DNA from: Salinicola salarius
GTDB lineage: Bacteria > Pseudomonadota > Gammaproteobacteria > Pseudomonadales > Halomonadaceae
Assembly: GCF_002179555.1 (NCBI RefSeq)
Contig: NZ_NHOU01000003.1
Location: 62,001-126,000, forward strand
Length of the DNA: 64,000 nt
Reading direction: 5' to 3'
Shown here: in pieces, positions 17,629-26,215 of the stretch
Numbering within the stretch: the stretch's first letter is position 1
How the letters are laid out: every line of letters starts with the position of its first letter
Position numbers and translations under genes: made by a program
Notes under the pieces: generated by a model
Database searches by the model: none
Told to the model about the DNA's origin: nothing
What the model saw: the letters and a program-made list of their open reading frames with translations, nothing else

Positions 17629-18585
17629 ATGACACTGCGTACCACGCTTCTGGCCGCCACGCTGCTGCCGCTATCGCTAATGACCGTATCGATGGCGGCT
17701 TTCGCCCAGAGCCCACAACAGGATGCGGCCGACAGCGTCAATTTCGTCGTCCCGCCATGGCCCGGCGTCACCGTCAAGACCGAGGTGTTCAGCCAGCTGA
17801 TCGCCCCGCTCGGCTACGACAGCGAGACGCAGGAGGTCAGCAGCACCGTCGGCTACCAGACCCTGCAGACCGGCGACAGCGACGTCTTCCTGGCCGGCTG
17901 GATACCCGCCCAGCAGGAGAGCCACGACCAAGCGATGGCCAGCGGCAAGATCATGGATCTCGGCAACAACGTCACCGGGGCGCAGATGGGCTTCGCGGTG
18001 CCGGGCTACGTCTACGACGCCGGCATCCACAGCGCCGAGGATCTGGACGCGCATCGCGACCGATTCGGCGGGCGCTTCTACTCGATCGAATCCGGCTCGA
18101 CCGTGAGTACCTTCATTCATGACGCCGAGGACAACGACACCTACGGCCTGGGGGATTGGCAGATTCTCGACTCTTCGACGCCGGGCATGCTGTCGGAAGT
18201 GAAGGCAGCCTTCAACGACGAGCGCTGGATCGTCTGGTACGGGTGGACCCCGCACTGGATGGCCCCGGCCTACGACATGCGCATCCTCGACGATCCGCAG
18301 TCGGTCTACGGACCGGACAACGGCAGGAGCGACGTGCGCACCATCGTCAACAAGGCGTTCGCCGAGGCCAACCCGAACTTGCTCGCCCTGCTCGAGCAGT
18401 TCACGCTGACGGCGGACGAACAGAGCGAATTCATCGACGGCTACGGCCGCCAGGAGCTTCCGGCCGAGCAGGTCGCCCGCACCTGGTTGCAGGACCATCC
18501 CGAGCGGGTCGCCACGTTCCTCGACGGCATCACCACCCGCGCCGGCAAGCCGGCGCTGGAAGCGGTGAAGGCCAGCCTCGACTGA
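17629..18585 (+). CDS. ABC transporter periplasmic binding protein for betaine/carnitine-type ligands (OpuAC/ProX family)
   Basis: A 318-residue secreted protein with a signal peptide (about 1-27, cut after AFAQ). The mature part is an OpuAC/ProX-type solute-binding domain with VNFVVPPWPGVTVKTEVFSQLIAPLGYD, IWYGWTPHWM-type Trp/Tyr-rich ligand cage segments, and YSIESGSTVS. Such proteins bind quaternary amines through aromatic boxes. Placed after tmpAB and near cdhCAB, it could be CaiX-like (carnitine) or bind the phosphonate substrate. No permease or ATPase gene is present, so it must use a transporter encoded elsewhere. Confidence 0.87.
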   Translation: MTLRTTLLAATLLPLSLMTVSMAAFAQSPQQDAADSVNFVVPPWPGVTVKTEVFSQLIAPLGYDSETQEVSSTVGYQTLQTGDSDVFLAGWIPAQQESHDQAMASGKIMDLGNNVTGAQMGFAVPGYVYDAGIHSAEDLDAHRDRFGGRFYSIESGSTVSTFIHDAEDNDTYGLGDWQILDSSTPGMLSEVKAAFNDERWIVWYGWTPHWMAPAYDMRILDDPQSVYGPDNGRSDVRTIVNKAFAEANPNLLALLEQFTLTADEQSEFIDGYGRQELPAEQVARTWLQDHPERVATFLDGITTRAGKPALEAVKASLD

Positions 18586-18602
18586 TCCTCTCCTGACAAC
18601 GC

Positions 18603-18630
18603 ACGAATCCCGCCAGGTGGCGGGATTCGT
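18603..18630. terminator. terminator-like hairpin
   Basis: A perfect 12-bp stem (ACGAATCCCGCC and complement) with an AGGT loop lies between the converging binding-protein and CoA-transferase genes. There is no clear U-tract on either side. Confidence 0.65.
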
Positions 18631-18672
18631 GGCTTGGTATCGGAATGACGGCGCCGGGATGGCGAACGTCTC

Positions 18673-20220
18673 TCAGCTATCTGGCGCGAGTTCGGTCGTG
18701 GATGCCGGAACGGCTTCGACAACGGCGCGCATCGAGCCGTCGCGCCGCGCGGTGGCGTGCCAGGCCAGCGCTCGCTCCAGGCAGTGCGGCGTATGTCCGC
18801 CACGGGTGCAGGCAGTCTCGAAGTAGTCCGCCAGCGCCGGACGGTAATAGGGATCGGCGCAATTCTCGATGATGCAGCGGGCACGCTCGCGGGGCGCCAG
18901 GCCACGCAGATCGGCCAGGCCGTGTTCGGTGACCACGATATCGACATCGTGCTCGGTGTGGTCGACGTGGCTGACGAAGGGCACCACGCTGGACAGGTCG
19001 CCATCCCTGGCCGTCGCCGTGGTGATGAAGATCGACAACTGGCCGTTACGGGCGAAGTCCCCCGAGCCGCCGATACCGTTCATCATGTGGGTGCCGTTGA
19101 CGTGGGTCGAATTGACGTTGCCGTAGATGTCGATTTCCAGCGCGGTGTTGATGGCGATCACCCCCAGCCGACGCACGATGCCGGGATGGTTCGAGAGCTC
19201 CTGCGGCCGTAGCACCACACGATCCTTGTAGCGTTCGAGATGGTTCCACACGCGCTGGCCGCAGCTCGACGACAGCGTGATGGAGCTGCCGGAGGCGAAC
19301 GTCATCTTGCCGCTGTCGAGCAGATCGAAAGTGCTGTCCTGCAGCACTTCGGAGTACATCGTCAGACCTTCGAAAGGGCCTTCCATCAGGCCATGCATGA
19401 CAGCATTTGCCATGCTGCCGATACCGGCCTGCAGCGGCAGCAGCGAGGGCGTCAGCCGTTCCTCGCGCACCTCGTTCTCGAAGAACCCGATCAGATGCCG
19501 GGCGATGCGTCGCGTGGCGTCGTTGGGCTGGTTGACGGTCGAGGGGCTGTCGTGGCCCTGGGTCAGCACGATGGCGGCAATCTTGTCCGGATCGATGGGG
19601 ATATGGGGCGTTCCGATGCGCGAATCCGGCGCTGTCACCGGGATCGGTTGACGGTTGGGCCGCATGCCGGGAATGTAAATGTCGTGCAGCCCGATCATCG
19701 CCTCCGGCGTGGCCAGGTTGAGTTCGACGATCACCTTGTCGGCGAGAATCGCGAAACTGGCGGAGTTGCCGACTGAAGCCGTGGGCACGATGCCACCGTC
19801 GGCGGTGATCGCGGCGGCTTCTATAACCGCAACGTCCAGCTTGCCGAGCTGCTTGTTGCGCAACAGTTCCACGGTTTCCGACAGATGCTGGTCGGTGAAC
19901 ATCACCTCGCCTGCGTTGATCGCGGCACGCAGGCTGCGATCGACCTGGAACGGCATGCGCCGTGCCAGCACGTGGGCATCGCTCAAGATGCCATCGATAT
20001 CGTTGCCGAGCGAGGCGCCGGTCATCAGGGTGATCTTGAGCGGATCGCGCTCGGCGCGCCGTGCCAGTGCCAGCGGCACCGCCTTGGCTTCCCCGGCGCG
20101 GGTGAAGCCGCTCATGCCGACGACCATGCCGTCATCGATCAGAGTGGCCGCTTCGTCGGCACTCATCATTCGGTCGCGCCAGTTGGGTAACTGGCAGCGC
20201 TGGTCTGCAAGCTCGGTCAT
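18673..20220 (-). CDS. acetyl-CoA hydrolase/transferase family, succinate CoA-transferase-like
   Basis: A 515-residue class I CoA-transferase with two alpha/beta domains. It carries DGMVVGMSGFTRAGEAKAVP, the catalytic-Glu region near EIDIYGNVNSTHVNGTHMMNGIGGSGDFARNG and VVTEHGLADLRGLAPRERA. The length and motifs match the AarC/ScpC-type acetyl-CoA:succinate (or propionyl-CoA:succinate) CoA-transferases. A GAGGA site precedes ATG 20220. It may recycle acyl-CoA in acetate or propionate metabolism. Relation to carnitine breakdown (which consumes acetyl-CoA) is only positional. Confidence 0.88.
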   Translation of the reverse strand: MTELADQRCQLPNWRDRMMSADEAATLIDDGMVVGMSGFTRAGEAKAVPLALARRAERDPLKITLMTGASLGNDIDGILSDAHVLARRMPFQVDRSLRAAINAGEVMFTDQHLSETVELLRNKQLGKLDVAVIEAAAITADGGIVPTASVGNSASFAILADKVIVELNLATPEAMIGLHDIYIPGMRPNRQPIPVTAPDSRIGTPHIPIDPDKIAAIVLTQGHDSPSTVNQPNDATRRIARHLIGFFENEVREERLTPSLLPLQAGIGSMANAVMHGLMEGPFEGLTMYSEVLQDSTFDLLDSGKMTFASGSSITLSSSCGQRVWNHLERYKDRVVLRPQELSNHPGIVRRLGVIAINTALEIDIYGNVNSTHVNGTHMMNGIGGSGDFARNGQLSIFITTATARDGDLSSVVPFVSHVDHTEHDVDIVVTEHGLADLRGLAPRERARCIIENCADPYYRPALADYFETACTRGGHTPHCLERALAWHATARRDGSMRAVVEAVPASTTELAPDS

Positions 20221-20246
20221 ACGGTCCTCGTTCTTGTCATGCGCGG

Positions 20247-20272
20247 TTCTTATGCACGATTCTCATGCACGG
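20247..20272. repeat. 13-bp tandem duplication
   Basis: TTCTTATGCACGA and TTCTCATGCACGG are adjacent at 20247 and 20260, in the leader upstream of the CoA-transferase gene. A third, weaker match precedes them. Confidence 0.8.
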
Positions 20273-20444
20273 CATCAGCGCCTTCGACGTTCGTCTCGTT
20301 TCATCCTCCGCCGTTCGCGCAAGATCACCTATAAAACTTTAGTCGCATACCGCTACCGCCACCGCATGGCGCTGGACGCTCTGTTCGCCAAGCCGACGAA
20401 CCGTTAGGCTGCCAAGATATCCTTGCCCGCAACACGGAACCGCC

Positions 20445-21665
20445 ATGCCCTATTCCGCACTGACACAGCGCATCGCCGGCGAAGGCGCCAGCGCCTGGAA
20501 CATCCACTTCCGCGCCAAGGCGCGCCAGGCTCGCGGCGAGGATGTCATCATCCTGTCGGTGGGCGACCCCGATTTCGACACGCCACCTTCCATCGTCGAG
20601 GCGGCCGTCACCAGCCTGCGCAGTGGCGCCACCCATTACGCGGACGTACAGGGGAAGCACGCCCTGCGCGAGCGCATCGCCGCCTTTCACCGCAGCCACG
20701 GTGGCCATGCCGAGACCGACGCGGAACACGTCGCCGTACTTGCGGGGGCGCAGTGCGGTCTCTACGCCACGGCCCAGTGCCTGCTCGATCCGAGCGACGA
20801 GGTAATCATCCCCGAGCCGGCCTACGTCACCTACGAGGCCGTGGTCCAGGCCACCGGCGCCGTGCCGGTCTGGGTGCCGCTGTCCGCCGACGACGGTTTC
20901 CAGCCGCGGGTGGCGGCCATCGAGGCGTCGATCACGCCGCGCACGAAGGCGATCCTGCTCAACAGCCCGCACAATCCCACCGGCCAGTGCCTGACGCCGG
21001 CGATGTGGGAGTCGATCGCCACGCTCTGTCGCGAACACGATCTGTGGCTGATCGTCGATGCGGTCTATGCCGATCTGATCTTCGACGGCGAACACGCAAG
21101 CCCCGACAGCCTGCCGGGCATGCGCGAGCGCACCGTGGTCATCAGCAGCCTGTCCAAGTCCCATGCCATGACCGGCTGGCGGCTCGGCTGGGTCGTCGGC
21201 CCCCGCGAGCTGATGTCGCACCTGGTCAACCTCGCCCTGTGCATGCTCTACGGATGCCAGCCGTTCATCCAGGACGCCGCCATCGCCGCGCTGGACGAAC
21301 CGCCGGCAGCGCTGGCCGCGATGCGTGATACCTACCGGGAACGCCGCGATGCCGTGGTCGAGACGCTGCGCGACAGTGAGATCGTCGCCACGCTGTCGCC
21401 CGCTGCGGGCATGTTCATGATGGTCGATATCCGCGCCACCGGGCTCGGCACGCACGCCTTCGCCGACCGGCTGCTCGACGAATATGGCGTTTCGGTACTC
21501 GCGGGCGATGCCTTCGGCGCCTCCGCCGCGGGCTTCGTGCGCCTGAGCCTGACCGTGGATGCCGAGCGCCTGCGCGAGGCCTGCCGGCGGATCGAGCGCT
21601 GCGCCCAGGAGTGCCAGGGAGAAGCCCGACTGGCGGCCAGACCGCTCAACGGCATGACAAGCTGA
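20445..21665 (+). CDS. PLP-dependent aminotransferase, arginine:pyruvate transaminase AruH-like
   Basis: A 406-residue fold-type I aminotransferase. It has LSVGDPDFDTPPSIVEAA, the substrate-binding NSPHNPTG and the PLP-lysine motif SSLSKSHAMTGWRLGWVVGP. The N-terminal TQRIAGEGASAWNIHFRA and the segment NLALCMLYGCQPFIQDAA closely follow Pseudomonas AruH, which transaminates L-arginine to 2-ketoarginine. argC follows 63 nt downstream in the same direction, supporting a link with arginine metabolism. However, no AruI (ketoarginine decarboxylase) gene is seen, so another amino acid remains possible. Confidence 0.8.
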   Translation: MPYSALTQRIAGEGASAWNIHFRAKARQARGEDVIILSVGDPDFDTPPSIVEAAVTSLRSGATHYADVQGKHALRERIAAFHRSHGGHAETDAEHVAVLAGAQCGLYATAQCLLDPSDEVIIPEPAYVTYEAVVQATGAVPVWVPLSADDGFQPRVAAIEASITPRTKAILLNSPHNPTGQCLTPAMWESIATLCREHDLWLIVDAVYADLIFDGEHASPDSLPGMRERTVVISSLSKSHAMTGWRLGWVVGPRELMSHLVNLALCMLYGCQPFIQDAAIAALDEPPAALAAMRDTYRERRDAVVETLRDSEIVATLSPAAGMFMMVDIRATGLGTHAFADRLLDEYGVSVLAGDAFGASAAGFVRLSLTVDAERLREACRRIERCAQECQGEARLAARPLNGMTS

Positions 21666-21728
21666 GCCCGAATCCGCACAATATCGCGATCGCGGCATCG
21701 TCAAAGATCAACGGCAGGAAAAACGCTC

Positions 21729-22706
21729 ATGGCACTCAAGGACTTGTTCAAAGTCTATGTCGACGGACAGGAAGGCACCACCGGCCTGCGACTGTTCGAC
21801 TATCTCCAGGCTCGCGACGACATCGAGCTGCTGCGCATCGACAGCGACAAGCGCAAGGATCCGGCCGAACGGGCACGGCTGCTGAACGCCGCCGATGTCG
21901 CCTTCTTGTGCCTGCCGGACGCGGCCTCCCGCGAGGCGGCGGCGATGGTCGAGAATCCGCAGACCTGCCTGATCGATGCCAGCACGGCGTTCCGCACCGA
22001 TCCCGACTGGGTCTACGGGCTGCCCGAACTGAGCGACGGCCAGCGGGAGCGGATTCGCGCCAGCAAGCGCATCGCCAATGTCGGCTGCCACGCCAGCGCG
22101 TTCATCCTGCTGGTGCGCCCGCTGGTGGATGCCGGGCTGCTGCCGGCGGACTACCCGCTCTCCGCCTTCTCGCTTACCGGCTACAGCGGCGGCGGCAAGA
22201 AGATGATCGCGGACTACGAAGCCGCTATCGAGGAAAGATCCAGCAGCGAGGGCCGCCTCGACGCGCCGCGCCCCTACGCCATGGCGCTCGGCCACAAGCA
22301 CCTGCCGGAAATGCAGCAGCACGGCCGTCTGGCCCGGCCGCCGGTCTTCTCGCCGATCGTCGGCCCCTTTCTGAAAGGCTTGATGGTCAACGTACCGCTG
22401 CAGCTTTCCCATCTGCCGGCCGGGGTGCGGGCGGAAGATCTGCTCGACGCCTATCGCGCCCATTACGCCGACGAGCCGTTCGTCCAGGTCAGGCCTTTCG
22501 AGGAGATCGACAACCTGGACAACGGCTTCTTCGACGTCCGGGGCGCCAACGAGACCAACCGCGTCGACCTGTTCGTGTTCGGCAACGAGGAGCGGGTCTG
22601 CCTGGTATCCCGGCTCGACAACCTCGGCAAGGGTGCTGCCGGCTCCGCGGTGCAGAACATGAACGTTCACCTGGGCGTGGACGAGACGACGGGTTTGAGC
22701 GTCTGA
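21729..22706 (+). CDS. argC: N-acetyl-gamma-glutamyl-phosphate reductase, type 2
   Basis: A 325-residue NADPH-dependent reductase of arginine synthesis, which makes N-acetylglutamate semialdehyde. The start [19 protein letters not shown] is typical of the shorter type 2 ArgC. The catalytic Cys is in [29 protein letters not shown] and [13 protein letters not shown] are also conserved. It follows the AruH-like gene. Because synthesis and degradation genes would share a transcript, the transaminase may not be purely catabolic. Confidence 0.92.
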   Translation: MALKDLFKVYVDGQEGTTGLRLFDYLQARDDIELLRIDSDKRKDPAERARLLNAADVAFLCLPDAASREAAAMVENPQTCLIDASTAFRTDPDWVYGLPELSDGQRERIRASKRIANVGCHASAFILLVRPLVDAGLLPADYPLSAFSLTGYSGGGKKMIADYEAAIEERSSSEGRLDAPRPYAMALGHKHLPEMQQHGRLARPPVFSPIVGPFLKGLMVNVPLQLSHLPAGVRAEDLLDAYRAHYADEPFVQVRPFEEIDNLDNGFFDVRGANETNRVDLFVFGNEERVCLVSRLDNLGKGAAGSAVQNMNVHLGVDETTGLSV

Positions 22707-22802
22707 GGTCCGAGGTCTGAAACGAAAATCGCCGGGCCGAATTCGAACATCATCCGGCCCTCCGGTTCGGCGTCGCGTCTCGCCGAAGGTGATGGCACCG
22801 CT

Positions 22803-23690
22803 TTATCGGTGCCGATACTTCTCCAGATAGGCGTGGATCGAGGCGATATCCTCCTCGCCATATCCGGCGCTGACTGCATCGGACCAGAGATTGCGGATCT
22901 GCGTCAGCGATGGCAGTGCCTTGCCATCGCCCGCTTCCAACGCCAACCCGGCATCCTTCAGCCCCCACTGCATCGCCATCTGCGGGTCGAAGTCGCCGCT
23001 GGCGATCATGTCCAGCTTGAGCTTCATGTAGGGCGTGGCCAGCGGCCCGCCATCGAGCACCTGCCACAGATCGTCGGTGGTGAAGCCGAGCGTGTCGGCG
23101 AGATGCGCGGTCTCGGCGATTCCCTGCATCATCGAGACCAGCCAGGCGTTGACGACGATCTTCATCCGCGCCCCCTGGCCGGCCTGGCCCAGCCAGTGGG
23201 TCTGCTTGCCCAGCACGTCGAAGATCGGCTCGACCACGGCAGCGGCACGCTCGCGATCGCCGCTGGCCAGGATGGCGATCTTGCCCTGCTCCGCTGGTGC
23301 CTTGGTACCGGAAACCGGCGCGTCGATGAAGACGATGTCGTCACGCGCATCGTCTGCCTCGGCGATCAGGCGGTCGGTCTCGGCCACGCCGAGGGTGCCC
23401 ATCTGGATCAACGTCGCGCCTTCGGGCATCGCGGCCAGCGCGCCGCTGTCCCCCAGTAGCACGTCACGCGTCACCGCGAGGTCCGGCAGCATCAGTATCA
23501 CCGCCTGGGCTTGCGCGACGGCGTCGGCGGGCGAATCGGCCAGGCGCGCGCCCGCCTCGACCAGATCCCCCGCCTTGTCGGCAGAACGGTTCCAGACGGT
23601 GACCTCGAAATCGGCTTTCAGAAGGTTGGTCGCGAAGGCGTGCCCCATGGCGCCCAGGCCAAGCACGGCGACGGAACGAGAATCGGACAT
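22803..23690 (-). CDS. NAD(P)-dependent beta-hydroxyacid dehydrogenase family protein
   Basis: A 295-residue enzyme of the 3-hydroxyisobutyrate dehydrogenase/glyoxylate reductase type. The N-terminal Rossmann motif is VLGLGAMGHAFATNLL (about 9-24), substrate loop DAPVSGTKAPAEQGKIAILASG and catalytic Lys in ARMKIVVNAWLVSM. The all-alpha C-terminal domain spans about 170-295. The substrate cannot be fixed from sequence. Candidates are 3-hydroxyisobutyrate, tartronate semialdehyde and succinic semialdehyde. AAGGA precedes ATG 23690. It converges on argC. Confidence 0.87.
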   Translation of the reverse strand: MSDSRSVAVLGLGAMGHAFATNLLKADFEVTVWNRSADKAGDLVEAGARLADSPADAVAQAQAVILMLPDLAVTRDVLLGDSGALAAMPEGATLIQMGTLGVAETDRLIAEADDARDDIVFIDAPVSGTKAPAEQGKIAILASGDRERAAAVVEPIFDVLGKQTHWLGQAGQGARMKIVVNAWLVSMMQGIAETAHLADTLGFTTDDLWQVLDGGPLATPYMKLKLDMIASGDFDPQMAMQWGLKDAGLALEAGDGKALPSLTQIRNLWSDAVSAGYGEEDIASIHAYLEKYRHR

Positions 23691-23765
23691 CGGGTTGATC
23701 CTTGAGAGAAGTGTAGGCTCCTAACTATAGACGAAAGTCGTACACTTCAAAGACCGGGATCGACC

Positions 23766-23810
23766 CAAGACTCATATCGACAAGACTCATATCGACCAAG
23801 CCCCATATCT
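23766..23810. repeat. 15-bp tandem repeat
   Basis: CAAGACTCATATCGA is repeated exactly at 23766 and 23781, followed by a degenerate third unit. It lies upstream of the dehydrogenase gene, in no coding frame. Confidence 0.92.
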
Positions 23811-23869
23811 CCCCAGGATCAGCGCCGAGGCCATCGTACCGAGTCCGATTTGCCGTTCTCTCTAGGAAA

Positions 23870-24382
23870 TCACCGCTCTTGCCATGACGACAGCAGTGTT
23901 CCGCCGACCGGATCGTCGTCGGGCAACGCCACGGCGGCGACTCGGCGGCAGGCGGCCTCGATCTCGTCGGGCTTGCCGCGCTCCACTTCCCACGACTGCC
24001 CCGGCGGATAGGCGCCTACCATGGAGAAATCCTCGCTGGCCTCGAGACAGGCATGCCCGACGCCCGCCGGCAGCACCAGCACGTCGCCGGCGGCGATATC
24101 GTGCTCGCTGCCGTTGGGGCCGCCGAGACGGATATGCGCGCGGCCGCGAAAGACGCCCAGCGCCTCGTGCGCCGTGGAGTGGAAATGATCGAAATCGTAG
24201 AGGCCGTACCGCCATTGCGGCGGCCACCGGTGACGGTCGAACAGCGCTTCGAATCGCGCCGCCGGGTTCTCCTCGGAGGCATCGATGACCTGGCGATAAA
24301 GCAGCACCGGCAACGGCGAGTTGGGAAAGCCGCTGGCCGCATCCGGTTCCAGTACCAGCATCTCGGGTTGGGGCGTCGTCAT
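23870..24382 (-). CDS. cupin-domain protein
   Basis: A 170-residue single-domain cupin. The double-stranded beta-helix shows both cupin motifs: FDHFHSTAHEALGVFRGRAHIRLGG (His/His/Glu metal ligands) and DVLVLPAGVGHACLEAS (third His). Substrate unknown; such small cupins may be dioxygenases, isomerases or ligand binders. It starts after a strong GAGGAGGAAACC site and lies 66 nt downstream of the MFS carrier gene, probably co-transcribed. Confidence 0.85.
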   Translation of the reverse strand: MTTPQPEMLVLEPDAASGFPNSPLPVLLYRQVIDASEENPAARFEALFDRHRWPPQWRYGLYDFDHFHSTAHEALGVFRGRAHIRLGGPNGSEHDIAAGDVLVLPAGVGHACLEASEDFSMVGAYPPGQSWEVERGKPDEIEAACRRVAAVALPDDDPVGGTLLSSWQER

Positions 24383-24396
24383 GGTTTCCTCCTCGA

Positions 24397-24431
24397 TTCT
24401 CGGTTCTAAGTTCTAGGTTCCAAATTCCAGG
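24397..24431. repeat. 7-bp tandem repeat, five copies
   Basis: Five heptads of the form TTCYNRG (TTCTCGG, TTCTAAG, TTCTAGG, TTCCAAA, TTCCAGG) fill the gap between the MFS carrier and the cupin gene. Confidence 0.85.
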
Positions 24432-24448
24432 CTCGACACCCTGGAAAC

Positions 24449-25702
24449 CTAGGTGATAGCCGCGGAATCGCCAGCCTCCTTTGCCGACATCGGCATGCGC
24501 GGGATCGCGCAGAGGCTCAGCGCGGCAAACAGCAGCATCGGCCATAGCGCCAGGTTCGCGTTGGCGAATGCCTCCGCCAGCCAGCCGCCGATCATCGGCA
24601 TGACGAAAGCCAGACAGTAGCCGACGAAGGACATGCCGGCGGTCAGCGACGCGACCGCGTCGCCTCGCTCCAGGCACGGCGGCAGCGCCATGATCAGCGT
24701 GAGTTCGAGGGTGATGCCGAAGCCGGAGATCACCAGCGCGATCAGTGCCGGCCATCCATCCAGCGCCAGGAAGGCGGCCAGGCCCAGCACGCCGAGCGTG
24801 GCGAACAGCCCCAACGGCCAGCGGCGGGAAACCCAGCGTCGCCCCCGCCACAGCATGGAGAGCGATGCCGCCAGCGGGCTCGCGTTGTAGAGTAGCAACG
24901 CCAGTGCCAGCAGTTCCGTTTCTCCGCGGGTATCGAGAATGCTGCTCATGTAGGCGTTGGTCGCCATGAAAAGCCCCACCGAGGCCGCCAGCGGCACGCC
25001 CATCAGCCAGACACGGGCGGTGCGCAATGAAATCGAGCGACGCGGTGCTTCTTCGAGGTTGGCGATTTCGTCAGAGCACTGCGGACGCCGTCGCAGGCGC
25101 CACACCAACAGCGCGACGATCACCAGTGCCGGCAGCGACCACAGCAGCATCGCCACCTGCCAGCTCCCCCCGGCCAGCGCCAACACGACGGGCCGCGTGC
25201 CCCCCGCGCCGATCAGCTCACCGACGGTCATGCCATTGAGATAGACCGAGCTGCCCAGCGCCAGATGGGCCGGTGTCCAGTCCCGTAGCAGCGCCGGTAT
25301 CGTCACCTGCATGACCGCCAGCCCGAGCCCCATGACCACCGAGGCGCCGAACAGCAAGGGTGCGGAGAACGTGAGCCCGCGCGCGCCGGAACCGATCGCC
25401 ACGACTGCCAGCGCCAACGCCAGGGCGCGCAGCATGCCAATACGCCGGGCGAATCGCACCGCCAGCATCATGCTCAATGCCAGTACCACGTACGGCACCG
25501 TCGTCAGGGCGCCGACGGCGGCACTGCCCAGCGACAGAGATTCGGCAATCTCTCCGGCCAGCGGGGGCGCGATCAGGATCGGCAGCCGCATGTAGAGGCC
25601 GACCAACCACAGCAACGCCAGTGCGCCCCAAGGCAATTCCGCAGCGCGGATCGTCGAGAGAATGGAAGATTGCACGCGTGAACGCTGGACCAATGACGCC
25701 AC
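24449..25702 (-). CDS. MFS transporter, CynX/NimT-like
   Basis: A 417-residue inner-membrane carrier with 12 predicted helices. The segment LWLVGLYMRLPILIAPPLAGEIAESLSLGSAAVGALTTVPYV and the central RDWTPAHLALGSSVYLNGMTVGELIGA resemble the cyanate/nitroimidazole group of MFS. No substrate can be assigned. The start is a GTG at 25702 with a weak ribosome site; a start a few codons further in is possible. The cupin gene follows in the same direction. The exporter/cupin pairing is common in resistance-like units, which is inference. Confidence 0.82.
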   Translation of the reverse strand: MASLVQRSRVQSSILSTIRAAELPWGALALLWLVGLYMRLPILIAPPLAGEIAESLSLGSAAVGALTTVPYVVLALSMMLAVRFARRIGMLRALALALAVVAIGSGARGLTFSAPLLFGASVVMGLGLAVMQVTIPALLRDWTPAHLALGSSVYLNGMTVGELIGAGGTRPVVLALAGGSWQVAMLLWSLPALVIVALLVWRLRRRPQCSDEIANLEEAPRRSISLRTARVWLMGVPLAASVGLFMATNAYMSSILDTRGETELLALALLLYNASPLAASLSMLWRGRRWVSRRWPLGLFATLGVLGLAAFLALDGWPALIALVISGFGITLELTLIMALPPCLERGDAVASLTAGMSFVGYCLAFVMPMIGGWLAEAFANANLALWPMLLFAALSLCAIPRMPMSAKEAGDSAAIT

Positions 25703-26215
25703 CTAATGAACGAGCGCCACGGAGAGCCTGGCGCGGGAAAATGCGCGCGATGAACCGGCGCGATGGACAAGTGCCAGAAAATAACAGAACCGCGCTCTCC
25801 GAGCAGTCCTCCAGGGCCGTTTCCGTATCATGCACCGGAGATGGCAGCGTCGTACGTCTCTCATGAGCGACGCCCGGCACAAAGATCGCGCAAACGCGCC
25901 CGTTGAAAAGCCCATATTGCAACGACCCGACGTGGTTAATTTACGACAAAACAATCAAGCCATCCGAGATTTCGGCCAACGAACGCCAATGAAGAAAAAA
26001 CAATACGAAACCTCGACCTTTAAATGCCGTTATTGGCATTCGTCATCGCTGATAATTCATCGACTGGCGTTCGCCATATTAACGTTCTAATAATGAACGC
26101 ATGCTTTATAAGCTGGCTTCCTTAATGCATCATCTCGCGCCAGCATGCGAGCTGACACGATTATCCTCGGGTCGGCAGCTCGTACTCTGGACGCCTCATC
26201 AACAGGATTTCGATC
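25703..26215. other. 513-bp AT-rich divergent intergenic region
   Basis: This lies between the CynX-like and FucP-like genes. The middle (about 25920-26110) is clearly richer in A/T than its surroundings. It holds two dyads, AATGCC-N6-GGCATT (26023-26040) and CGTTC-N7-GAACG (26083-26099). It probably contains promoters and operators for the sugar carrier. No convincing gene is seen. Confidence 0.5.

Noticed and set aside
20423-21328. A 301-codon plus frame overlapping the AruH-like gene
   Set aside because: It is Arg-rich and out of frame with the clear aminotransferase; a shadow.
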